64,000 nt of DNA from Ramlibacter monticola. GTDB taxonomy: Bacteria > Pseudomonadota > Gammaproteobacteria > Burkholderiales > Burkholderiaceae_C. Position numbers and translations under genes: made by a program. Below the pieces are notes generated by a model. The model saw nothing but the letters and a program-made list of their open reading frames with translations, was not told where the DNA came from and searched no databases. Every line of letters begins with the position of its first letter. Within the stretch, counting starts at the first letter, position 1. Location of the stretch: the NCBI RefSeq assembly GCF_016722785.1, contig NZ_JAEQNE010000001.1:558001-622000 (forward strand). Reading direction: 5' to 3'. This document shows positions 16,220-23,775 of this stretch, piece after piece.

Positions 16220-17260
16220 ATGCTCAAGGCCGCAGGCATCGCCACGCTGCTGGTCGCCGCCGCCACCTCGGCGGGCGCGCAGGAACAGGTCCTCAACCTG
16301 TACTCGGCGCGCCACTACTCGACGGACGAGGCGCTCTACAACAACTTCACCAAGGCCACGGGCATCAAGATCAACCGCGTCGACGCGGACGATGCCGGTA
16401 TTCTGGCCCGGCTGAAGGCCGAGGGCGCCGCCTCCCCCGCCGACGTGATCCTGCTGGTCGACGCAGCCCGCCTGCACAAGGGCGAGGTCGACGGCCTGTT
16501 CAGGCCGGTCAAGTCCAAGGTCCTGGAAGACTCGATCCCGGCCCAGTACCGCGCCGCGACCACGCCCGAAGGCACGGCCTGGTTCGGTTTCTCCACCCGC
16601 GCCCGCGTCGTCGTGTACGACAAGGCCAAGGTGAAGCGCGAGGACGTGGACACCTACGAGGAACTGGCCGACCCGAAGAACAAGGGCAAGGTCTGCCTGC
16701 GCTCCGGCTCGCACCCCTACAACCTGTCGCTGTTCGGCGCCGTCACCGAGCACCTCGGCGAGCAGAAGGCCGAAGCCTGGCTGAAGGGCGTCGTCGACAA
16801 CATGGCCCGCGCGCCCAAGGGCGGCGACACCGACCAGATCAAGGCCGTCGGTTCCGGCGAGTGCCAGATCGCGGTCACCAACACCTACTACATCGCCCGC
16901 CTGCTGCGCTCCACCGCGCCGGAAGACAAGGCGCTGATGGACAAGGTCGCCATCGTGTTCCCGAACCAGACGTCCTGGGGCACGCACCTCAACATCGCCG
17001 GCGGCGCCGTCGCGAAGAACAGCAAGAACACGGCCGCGGCCGTCAAGTTCCTGGAGTACCTCGCCAGCGCCGAAGCGCAGAACTACTTCGCCAACGGCAA
17101 CAACGAGTGGCCGACCGCCAAGGGCGTGAAGGTGAACAACCCGGCCCTGACCGCGATGAGCGGCGGCGGCGACTTCAAGACCGAGACCATCCCGCTGGCC
17201 GCCGTCGGCGCCAACCAGGTCAAGGTACAGCAGATGCTCGATCGCGTGGGATTCAAGTAA
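16220..17260 (+). CDS. Ferric iron ABC transporter substrate-binding protein (FutA/FbpA type)
   Basis: 346-residue periplasmic protein with a 20-residue signal peptide ending SAGAQ. The mature start EQVLNLYSARHYSTDEALYN is the hallmark of FutA/FbpA/SfuA class D ferric receptors; the Tyr residues there and in the later VTNTYYIARL stretch are the usual iron ligands. GECQIAV and an adjacent Asn/Lys-rich C-terminal lobe follow the family. GAAAGGA precedes ATG 16220 by about nine bases. No permease or ATPase is adjacent, so the membrane part must be elsewhere. A Fur-like box lies upstream and a strong terminator downstream, so it is a single-gene transcription unit. Confidence 0.9.
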   Translation: MLKAAGIATLLVAAATSAGAQEQVLNLYSARHYSTDEALYNNFTKATGIKINRVDADDAGILARLKAEGAASPADVILLVDAARLHKGEVDGLFRPVKSKVLEDSIPAQYRAATTPEGTAWFGFSTRARVVVYDKAKVKREDVDTYEELADPKNKGKVCLRSGSHPYNLSLFGAVTEHLGEQKAEAWLKGVVDNMARAPKGGDTDQIKAVGSGECQIAVTNTYYIARLLRSTAPEDKALMDKVAIVFPNQTSWGTHLNIAGGAVAKNSKNTAAAVKFLEYLASAEAQNYFANGNNEWPTAKGVKVNNPALTAMSGGGDFKTETIPLAAVGANQVKVQQMLDRVGFK

Positions 17261-17290
17261 CGCGACGACTCCGGTTTCAGCCCCCTATTC

Positions 17291-17319
17291 AGCCCGCTCC
17301 CTCCGCGGGCTTTTTTTTT
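17291..17319 (+). terminator. Rho-independent terminator after the ferric receptor gene
   Basis: A 7-bp stem AGCCCGC/GCGGGCT with a 7-nt pyrimidine loop, followed by nine T residues. Strong. Confidence 0.92.
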
Positions 17320-17346
17320 GGTCCGGACGCCGCCTTCCCTGATAAT

Positions 17347-17362
17347 TTGACGTTTACGTCAA
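17347..17362. promoter_or_regulatory. Perfect palindrome upstream of the short-chain dehydrogenase, candidate operator
   Basis: TTGACGT-TT-ACGTCAA is a perfect 7-2-7 inverted repeat, and a further half-site ACGTCAAC follows directly. It ends 20 bp before the start codon, so a bound repressor would block transcription. Similar ACGT-centred palindromes precede fatty-acid and branched-chain degradation genes in proteobacteria; the regulator here is unknown. Confidence 0.5.
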
Positions 17363-17382
17363 CGTCAACACCAGGAGCGCGC

Positions 17383-18141
17383 ATGGAGATCCAGGGCAAG
17401 GTATTCATCGTCACGGGGGCCGCGTCCGGCCTCGGCGAAGGCACGGCCCGCATGCTGGCGGCCGCCGGCGGCAAGGTGGTCGTCGCCGACATGCAGGTCG
17501 AGAAGGGCGAGGCCGTGGCGCGGGAGATCGGCGGCGCCTTCGTCAAGTGCGACGTCACGCAGGACGCCGACGGCCAGGCCGTGGTGGCCAAGGCCCAGTC
17601 CCTGGGCAAGCTGATGGGCCTGGTGAACTGCGCCGGCATCGCGCCGGCCGAACGCACCGTCGGCAAGAACGGCCCGCACAAGTACGAGGTGTTCGCCCGG
17701 ACCATCATGGTGAACCTGGTGGGCAGCTTCAACATGATCCGCCTCGCCGCCGACGCCATGGCGAAGAACGAGCCCGAGGCCACCGGCGAGCGCGGCTGCC
17801 TGATCTCCACCGCCTCGGTCGCGGCCTATGACGGGCAGATCGGCCAGGCCGCCTACAGCGCGTCCAAGGGCGGCGTGGTCGGCATGACCCTGCCGATCGC
17901 CCGCGACCTCGCGCGCAGCGGCATCCGCAACATGACGATCGCGCCCGGCATCTTCGGCACGCCGATGCTGTTCGGCATGCCCAAGGAGGTGCAGGACGCG
18001 CTCGCGGCCAGCGTGCCCTTCCCTTCGCGCCTGGGAACACCCGAGGACTACGCCAAGCTCGCGAAGCACATCTTCGAGAACGACATGCTCAACGGCGAGG
18101 TGATTCGCCTCGACGGCGCGATCCGGCTGGCCCCGAAGTAA
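17383..18141 (+). CDS. Short-chain dehydrogenase, 3-hydroxyacyl-CoA dehydrogenase type 2-like (HSD17B10 family)
   Basis: 252-residue NAD-dependent SDR. Cofactor motif TGAASGLG starts at residue 12, NCAGI follows, and the catalytic set is Ser in ISTASVAAYD plus Tyr and Lys in YSASKGG. The GIFGTPMLFGMP segment and the C-terminal IRLDGAIRL are typical of the HSD10-like bacterial enzymes acting on short branched 3-hydroxyacyl-CoA (isoleucine and fatty-acid degradation). The ribosome-binding site CAGGAG lies nine bases before ATG 17383. A perfect operator-like palindrome just upstream suggests substrate-controlled expression. Confidence 0.88.
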   Translation: MEIQGKVFIVTGAASGLGEGTARMLAAAGGKVVVADMQVEKGEAVAREIGGAFVKCDVTQDADGQAVVAKAQSLGKLMGLVNCAGIAPAERTVGKNGPHKYEVFARTIMVNLVGSFNMIRLAADAMAKNEPEATGERGCLISTASVAAYDGQIGQAAYSASKGGVVGMTLPIARDLARSGIRNMTIAPGIFGTPMLFGMPKEVQDALAASVPFPSRLGTPEDYAKLAKHIFENDMLNGEVIRLDGAIRLAPK

Positions 18142-18179
18142 GCCCCGCGCCCCGGGGCGCGCAACCCTATAGTGCGCGG

Positions 18180-19964
18180 ATGCGTCGCCCCATCCTTGCC
18201 TGGCTGGCCGCGGCCAGCCTGCTGGCCGCCTGCGCCAGCGCGCCGTCCAACTTCACCTATACCGTCCCGCAGCAGCCGGAGGCGGCCTCCGGCCTCACCG
18301 CCAAGCCCGGCTGGGCGACCACCCGCTTCGCGGTGGCCGCGGCCAACCCGCTCGCCACCGACGCCGGCTACCAGGTGCTCAAGGCCGGCGGCTCCGCGGT
18401 CGATGCCGCGATCGCGGTGCAGATGGTGCTCACGCTCGTCGAGCCTCAGTCCAGCGGCATCGGCGGCGGCACCTTCCTGCTGCACTTCGACGGGCGCGAG
18501 GTCGAGGCCTTCGACGGCCGCGAGACGGCGCCCGCCGCCGCCGACGAACGCCTGTTCCTGGGCGCCGACGGCAAGCCGCTGGCCTTTTACGACGCGGTCG
18601 TCGGCGGCCGTTCGGTGGGCGTGCCCGGCACGGTGCGCGTGCTGGAGATGGCGCACCGGCAGCACGGCAAGCTGCCCTGGGCCGCGCTGTTCCAGCCCGC
18701 CATCGCGCTGGCGGAGAACGGCTTCCGCGTCAGCCCGAGGCTCAACACGATCCTCAAGAGCGACGCCCACCTGGCGAAGGACCCCACGGCCCGCGCCTAC
18801 TTCTTCCAGCCGGGCGGCGAGCCGGTGGCCGTGGGCAGCACGCTGCGCAACCCGGAGCTGGCCGCTGTGCTGCGCCGCATCGCGAACGAGGGCTCCCGTG
18901 CCCTGTACGAAGGCGACATCGCGCAGGCCATCGTCGACAAGGTGCAGCGACACCCCACGAACCCCGGCAAGCTGTCGCTCGCGGACCTGGCGGGCTACCA
19001 GCCGAAGAAGCGCGCGCCGATCTGCCACGACTACGGCGCCCGCGGCCGCGACTACCGCATCTGCGGCTTCCCGCCCCCGAGTTCCGGCGCGATCGCGGTG
19101 GGCCAGATCCTCGGCGTCCTGGGCCGGACCAACGCGGCCACGCTGCCCCTGGACCAGGGCCTGCCTTCGGCCGACTGGCTGCACCTGTACACCGAGGCGG
19201 CCCGGCTCGCTTTCGCCGACCGCGGCCAGTACCTCGGCGATCCCGATTTCGTGCAGCCGCCAGCCGGCAGCTGGACGAGCCTGCTCGACCCGGCCTACCT
19301 GGCGGCGCGAGCCCGGCTGATCGGCGGACAGAGCATGAAGACCGCGCAACCGGGCACGCCTGGCCAGAGCACGAGCCGCTATGCGCCCGCGCCGGAGCAG
19401 GTCGAACACGGCACCTCGCACATCAGCATCGTGGACGCATTCGGCAACGCGGTCGCGATGACCACCACCATCGAGGACCAGTTCGGCGCGCGGCAGATGG
19501 TGCGCGGCTTCCTCCTGAACAACGAGTTGACCGACTTCAGCTTCGCGCCGGCCGATGCGCAAGGCCGCCCGATCGCCAACCGGGTGCAACCGGGCAAGCG
19601 GCCGCGCTCCTCGATGGCGCCGACCCTGGTGTTCGACAAGGCCTCGGGGCAGTTGCTGGCGAGCGCCGGCAGCCCCGGCGGCGCGCTGATCATCCACTAC
19701 ACCGCCAAGACCCTCTACGGCATGCTGAACTGGGGCCTGAACGCGCAGCAGGCGATCGACCTGCCGAACTTCGGCTCCACCAACGGCCCCACGCTGCTGG
19801 AGCAGCGCCGCTTCGCGCCGTCGGTGGTGCAGGCGCTGCAGGCCCGCGGCCACGAGATCCGCGAGATGGACATGACCAGCGGCCTGCAGGCCATCCAGCG
19901 CACGCCCGACGGCTGGTTCGGCGGCGCCGACCCGCGCCGCGAGGGCATCGTGATGGGCGATTAG
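18180..19964 (+). CDS. ggt: Gamma-glutamyltransferase (lipoprotein type)
   Basis: 594-residue Ntn-hydrolase that cleaves gamma-glutamyl bonds of glutathione and transfers or hydrolyses the glutamyl group. Large-subunit landmarks are GGSAVDAAIAVQ and QSSGIGGGTF, and autocatalytic processing is expected before Thr412 in EHGTSHISIVD, which would become the nucleophile. The small subunit includes NGNAV-like FGNAVAMTTTIEDQFG, AGSPGG and a typical C-terminal DPRREG. The N-terminus reads LLAACAS, a lipobox, so this enzyme is probably an outer- or inner-membrane lipoprotein rather than a soluble periplasmic one. It is convergent with the YihY-like gene. Confidence 0.92.
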   Translation: MRRPILAWLAAASLLAACASAPSNFTYTVPQQPEAASGLTAKPGWATTRFAVAAANPLATDAGYQVLKAGGSAVDAAIAVQMVLTLVEPQSSGIGGGTFLLHFDGREVEAFDGRETAPAAADERLFLGADGKPLAFYDAVVGGRSVGVPGTVRVLEMAHRQHGKLPWAALFQPAIALAENGFRVSPRLNTILKSDAHLAKDPTARAYFFQPGGEPVAVGSTLRNPELAAVLRRIANEGSRALYEGDIAQAIVDKVQRHPTNPGKLSLADLAGYQPKKRAPICHDYGARGRDYRICGFPPPSSGAIAVGQILGVLGRTNAATLPLDQGLPSADWLHLYTEAARLAFADRGQYLGDPDFVQPPAGSWTSLLDPAYLAARARLIGGQSMKTAQPGTPGQSTSRYAPAPEQVEHGTSHISIVDAFGNAVAMTTTIEDQFGARQMVRGFLLNNELTDFSFAPADAQGRPIANRVQPGKRPRSSMAPTLVFDKASGQLLASAGSPGGALIIHYTAKTLYGMLNWGLNAQQAIDLPNFGSTNGPTLLEQRRFAPSVVQALQARGHEIREMDMTSGLQAIQRTPDGWFGGADPRREGIVMGD

Positions 19965-19968
19965 GAGG

Positions 19969-19999
19969 CTGGGCGGCAGAGAAACGGGTCTGCGCCCAG
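19969..19999. terminator. Hairpin between convergent ggt and the YihY-like gene
   Basis: CTGGGCG(g)CAGA at 19969-19980 pairs with TCTGCGCCCAG at 19989-19999 with one bulged G and an 8-nt loop. There is no T-run on either strand, so it may act as a weak or Rho-assisted bidirectional stop. Confidence 0.4.
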
Positions 20000-20003
20000 G
20001 CTG

Positions 20004-20906
20004 CTAATGGGTGACGGCGGTGGCCTGCTGGGCCGTCGCCGTCTCCTTGCGGTCGATGCGCTCGTACTCGGAGATCACCTGCGCGCCGAACAGCAGCAGC
20101 GTGGCCCCGATCTCGAAGGTGAAGAGCACGACGATCGCGGTCGTCAGCGAGCCGTACACCACGTTCACCTGCGACAGGGTGGCGAAGTACCACACCAGCA
20201 CGCGCCGCGTGATCTCCCACAGCAGCGTCGCCGTCACGCCGCCCACGAGGGCATGGCGCCACCACAGGCGCCCCACCGGCATCACCATGTAGATGGACGT
20301 GAGCAGGAAGACCTCGCCCACGACGCCCAGCAGGTACAGCAGCACGCCGGACAGGCCGTACAGCGACCACTCGCGCCCGAGGAAGCTCACGCGGTCCTCG
20401 CTCATCGCCTGGATGCTGCCGGCCACCAGGGTGACCACCAGCAGGCCGAACGCCAGCGACAGGATGTAGCAATAGGGCAGCAGCACGGAGACCAGGCGGC
20501 GACGCTTCTTGATCGCGAAGCGGTGCAGGAAGATCACCGCCATCGCCTTCTCCAGCACCGTGAAGGCCAGCGAGCTGAAGAACAGCATGGTCCCGAACAG
20601 CAGCCAGCCGATCACCTCGCGGTGCTCGACGAAGTTGTCCAGTTCCTGCACGACGGCCCGCGACTGGCCGGGCATCAGCCACTCCAGGTAGCGTCCCAGC
20701 GTGGAGAGCAGCTCGCGCTGGTCGACGTAGTGCGACAGCGCGATCACCGACAGGATCAGCAGCGGCACCACCGACAGCAGCGCGTAGTAGGCCACGGCGC
20801 CCGCCAGCAGCAGGCCCTGGTTGGCCTTGAAGCCCTTGAGCACGCGCCGCAGGAATTCACCCGGGTGGGAGGCCACGTAGGCGGCTGCGGGACTCAACAC
20901 GCGCAT
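20004..20906 (-). CDS. YihY/virulence factor BrkB family membrane protein
   Basis: 300-residue inner-membrane protein with six hydrophobic segments. It carries the family features GAVAYYALLSVVPLLILSV after the first cytosolic helix, the FLHRFAIKKRRR basic loop, and a conserved W-R-H-A-L-V-G-G-x3-A-x-L-W-E block before the fifth segment, followed by YGSLTTAIVVLFTFEIGATLLLFGAQ. The family was once called ribonuclease BN in error; its function is unresolved. The tail is rich in Thr and Ala. Divergent from the Bug receptor gene, from which it is separated by about 110 bp. Confidence 0.9.
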   Translation of the reverse strand: MRVLSPAAAYVASHPGEFLRRVLKGFKANQGLLLAGAVAYYALLSVVPLLILSVIALSHYVDQRELLSTLGRYLEWLMPGQSRAVVQELDNFVEHREVIGWLLFGTMLFFSSLAFTVLEKAMAVIFLHRFAIKKRRRLVSVLLPYCYILSLAFGLLVVTLVAGSIQAMSEDRVSFLGREWSLYGLSGVLLYLLGVVGEVFLLTSIYMVMPVGRLWWRHALVGGVTATLLWEITRRVLVWYFATLSQVNVVYGSLTTAIVVLFTFEIGATLLLFGAQVISEYERIDRKETATAQQATAVTH

Positions 20907-21015
20907 GGCGGTGAGTATGCCGCCCCCGCCCGCCCGGCAGGCGCCGTGTTACAGGGTTTCCCTCATGGGCTGGGGGTGCCGCTGGGCTAGATTGGACCGT
21001 TCCAGAGGAGACACG

Positions 21016-21993
21016 ATGCCCAGAACCGATCGCTCGCGGCGGCGCCTGCTGCGAGCCGCCCTCGCCGCTCCTGCCGTCGTCGCGCTGCCGGCGCTGGCAC
21101 AGGGCTTCCCGGCCCGGCCGATCCGGCTGATCTGCCCCTGGCCCGCCGGCGGCTCCACCGACGCGGTGATGCGCTCGCTGGCCGAAAGCGCCGGCAAGGC
21201 GCTGGGCGGCCAGGTCGTCGTGGAGAACAAGGCCGGGGCCAGCGGCATGCTGGGGCCCAACGAGCTGGTCACCGCCAAGCCGGACGGCTACACGCTGTCG
21301 CAGCTCACGATCGGCATCGCCCGGCTGCCGCACATGCAGAAGATGCAGTTCGACCCGCTCAAGGACTTCACCTACGTCGCCTGCCTCACCGGCTACACCT
21401 TCGGGCTGGTCGTGCGCGCCGACTCGCCGGTGAAGTCCGTGCAGGAACTGGTGGACTGGTGCAAGGCCAATCCGGGCAAGTTCACCTTCGGCTCCCCGGG
21501 CAACGGCACGACCCCGCACCTCGCGGTGGAGGAGTTCGCCTTCAAGGCCGGCATCAAGATGCAGCACGTGCCTTTCAAGGGCGTGGCGGAGGGCATGCAG
21601 GCGCTGCTGGGCGGCCACATCATGTCGCACAGCGACTCCACCGGCTGGGCCTCGCACGTGGACGCGGGCACCATGCGGCTGCTGGCGACCTACGGCTCGA
21701 AGCGGACCCGGCGCTGGCCCAACGTGCCGACGCTGCACGAGCTGGGCTTCGAGACGCTGGCCGACTCGCCTTTCGGCATCGGCGGCCCCAGGGGCATGGA
21801 CCCGGCGGTCACGCGGCGGCTGCACGACGGCTTCCGCAGGACCCTGGAGGATCCGGCGGTGCTGGCGACCTTCGAGAAGTACGACCAGTCGGTGATCTAC
21901 ATGGGCAGCGCGGACTACGAGAAGTACATCCGCGAGCAGTACGTGAAGGAGAAGGAGATCATCGAGAAGCTGGGACTGGCGATGAAGGCCTGA
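21016..21993 (+). CDS. Bug-family tripartite tricarboxylate transporter substrate-binding protein
   Basis: 325-residue periplasmic receptor of the TctC/Bug superfamily. The N-terminus MPRTDRSRRRLLRAALAAPA followed by LPALAQ is a signal peptide with a twin-arginine-like run and an AxA-type cleavage site. The mature protein begins FPARPIRLICPWPAGGSTD, the Bug hallmark, and contains VVVENKAGASG and PDGYTL. GAGGAG lies seven bases upstream of ATG 21016. No TctA/TctB membrane genes are adjacent, which is normal for the expanded orphan Bug sets of Burkholderiales. The ligand is probably a carboxylate but cannot be named. Confidence 0.92.
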   Translation: MPRTDRSRRRLLRAALAAPAVVALPALAQGFPARPIRLICPWPAGGSTDAVMRSLAESAGKALGGQVVVENKAGASGMLGPNELVTAKPDGYTLSQLTIGIARLPHMQKMQFDPLKDFTYVACLTGYTFGLVVRADSPVKSVQELVDWCKANPGKFTFGSPGNGTTPHLAVEEFAFKAGIKMQHVPFKGVAEGMQALLGGHIMSHSDSTGWASHVDAGTMRLLATYGSKRTRRWPNVPTLHELGFETLADSPFGIGGPRGMDPAVTRRLHDGFRRTLEDPAVLATFEKYDQSVIYMGSADYEKYIREQYVKEKEIIEKLGLAMKA

Positions 21994-22011
21994 AGGCACC
22001 CACACGCCTGA

Positions 22012-22033
22012 CCTCTCCCGCCAGCGGGAGAGG
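22012..22033. repeat. REP-like palindrome between convergent genes
   Basis: CCTCTCCCG and CGGGAGAGG form a perfect 9-bp stem around a CCAG loop with no T-run. This style of palindrome is dispersed in many proteobacterial intergenic regions; here it separates the Bug receptor and acyl-CoA synthetase genes and could serve both as an mRNA end. Confidence 0.7.
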
Positions 22034-22045
22034 ACGCAGGACTGG

Positions 22046-23692
22046 TCAGACGTCGATCGCGGTGGCCGAGCCCGCCTTCTTGCGCAGTTCGAACTTCTGG
22101 ATCTTCCCGGTCGAGGTCTTCGGCAGTTCCCCGAACACCACCGCCCGCGGCACCTTGAAGCCGGCGAGGTGCTTCTTGCAGTGCGCCACCACGTCCTCCG
22201 GCGTCAGCTGCGACCCCGGCTTCAGCTCGATGAAGGCGCAGGGCGTCTCGCCCCACTTCGGGTCGGGCTTGGCGACCACCGCCGCGGCCAGCACGTCGGG
22301 GTGGCGGTACAGCACGTCCTCCACCTCGATCGAGGAGATGTTCTCGCCGCCGGAAATGATGATGTCCTTGCTGCGGTCCTTGATCTTGATGTAGCCGTCC
22401 GGGTACTGCACCGCGAGGTCGCCGGTGTGGTACCAGCCTCCCGCGAACGCTTCCTGCGTCGCCTTCGGGTTCTTCAGGTAGCCCTTCATGGTGATGTTGC
22501 CGCGGAACATGATCTCGCCCATGGTCTCGCCGTCCCAGGGCACCGGCGCCAGGGTCTGCGGGTCGAGCACGCGCGCTGCGCGCTGCAGGTGGTAGCGCAC
22601 GCCCTGGCGGGCGTTCAGGCGGGCGCGCTCGCCGATGTCCAGCCCGTCCCATTCCCCGTGCTTCGCGCAGGCGGTGGCCGGCCCGTACACCTCGGTCAGG
22701 CCGTAGACGTGCGTGAGGTCGAACCCCAGCATCTCCATTCCCTCGATCAGCGCGGCCGGCGGCGCGGCGCCGGCCACCATGGCCTTGACGCCCCGCGGCA
22801 GCCCCGCCTTCAGCTCCGCCGGCGCGTTCACCAGCAGGCCGTGCACGATGGGCGCGCCGCAGTAGTGCGTGACGCCGTGCTCGCGGATCGCGTCGACCAT
22901 CGCCTTGGCCTCCACCCGGCGCAGGCAGACGTTGACCCCCGCGCGGGCGGCGATGGTCCAGGGGAAGCACCAGCCGTTGCAGTGGAACATCGGCAGGGTC
23001 CAGAGGTACACCGCGTGCTTCGGCAGGTCCCACTCGAGGATGTTGGAGATGGCGTTGATGGTCGCGCCGCGGTGGTGGTAGACCACCCCCTTCGGGTTGC
23101 CCGTCGTGCCGCTGGTGTAGTTCAGCGCGATGGCGTCCCACTCGTCGGCCGGGAGCTCCCAGGCGAACTCCGGGTCGCCGCCGGCGAGGAAGTCCTCGTA
23201 GGTGGTGCTGCCGATGCGCTGGGCCGCGCCGGTGAACAGCGCATCCTCCACGTCGATGACCAGCAGCGGCTTCGCCTCCTTGCGCAGGGCGATCGCCCTC
23301 TGCATCACCAGCGCGAATTCCGGATCGACGATCACCGCCTTCGCCTCGCCGTGTTCCAGCATGAAGGCGATCGCTTCGGGGTCCAGCCGGGTGTTGAGCG
23401 TGTTGAGCACCGCGCCCGCCATCGGGATGCCGAAGTGCGCCTCCACCATGGGCGGCGTGTTGGGCAGCATCACGGCCACCGTGTCCCCCTTCCCGAGCCC
23501 GGCGCGGCGCAGCGCGCTCGCCAGCCGACGGCAGCGCTCGTAGGTCTGCAGCCAGGTGCGGCGCTGGGCGCCATGGACCACGGCCGTGCGCTGGGGATAC
23601 ACCTCAGCCGCCCGCTCGAGGAAGGACAGCGGCGAAAGGGGCGCGTGGTTGGCCGCGTTGCGCGGCAGGTCCTGGTCGAAAATGCTGGACAT
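22046..23692 (-). CDS. Acyl-CoA synthetase (AMP-forming, DmdB/medium-chain-like)
   Basis: 548-residue ANL-superfamily ligase that activates a carboxylic acid with ATP and CoA. Motifs are NYTSGTTGNPKGV (P-loop), YGLTEVYGP (A5 core), MFRGNITMKGYLKNP, WYHTGDLA, RSKDIIISGGENIS and PKTSTGKIQK with the adenylation Lys. The pattern FHCNGWCFPW and YGPATACAKHGEW resembles enzymes annotated as 3-methylmercaptopropionyl-CoA ligase (DmdB) or general fatty-acyl-CoA synthetases. ATG 23692 was chosen over the upstream in-frame ATG because GGAG sits seven bases before it. Divergent from dnaG. Confidence 0.9.
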   Translation of the reverse strand: MSSIFDQDLPRNAANHAPLSPLSFLERAAEVYPQRTAVVHGAQRRTWLQTYERCRRLASALRRAGLGKGDTVAVMLPNTPPMVEAHFGIPMAGAVLNTLNTRLDPEAIAFMLEHGEAKAVIVDPEFALVMQRAIALRKEAKPLLVIDVEDALFTGAAQRIGSTTYEDFLAGGDPEFAWELPADEWDAIALNYTSGTTGNPKGVVYHHRGATINAISNILEWDLPKHAVYLWTLPMFHCNGWCFPWTIAARAGVNVCLRRVEAKAMVDAIREHGVTHYCGAPIVHGLLVNAPAELKAGLPRGVKAMVAGAAPPAALIEGMEMLGFDLTHVYGLTEVYGPATACAKHGEWDGLDIGERARLNARQGVRYHLQRAARVLDPQTLAPVPWDGETMGEIMFRGNITMKGYLKNPKATQEAFAGGWYHTGDLAVQYPDGYIKIKDRSKDIIISGGENISSIEVEDVLYRHPDVLAAAVVAKPDPKWGETPCAFIELKPGSQLTPEDVVAHCKKHLAGFKVPRAVVFGELPKTSTGKIQKFELRKKAGSATAIDV

Positions 23693-23775
23693 GACCTGTC
23701 TCCGATCGTTGTGAGGCAAGATTAACGGTTCTGGGACAATCCCCGCAGGTATTCTCCGGATACCTCCCGGTATCC

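Noticed and set aside
15010-17382. Upstream extension of the short-chain dehydrogenase frame
   Set aside because: It crosses three terminators and two other genes; the SDR domain starts at 17383.
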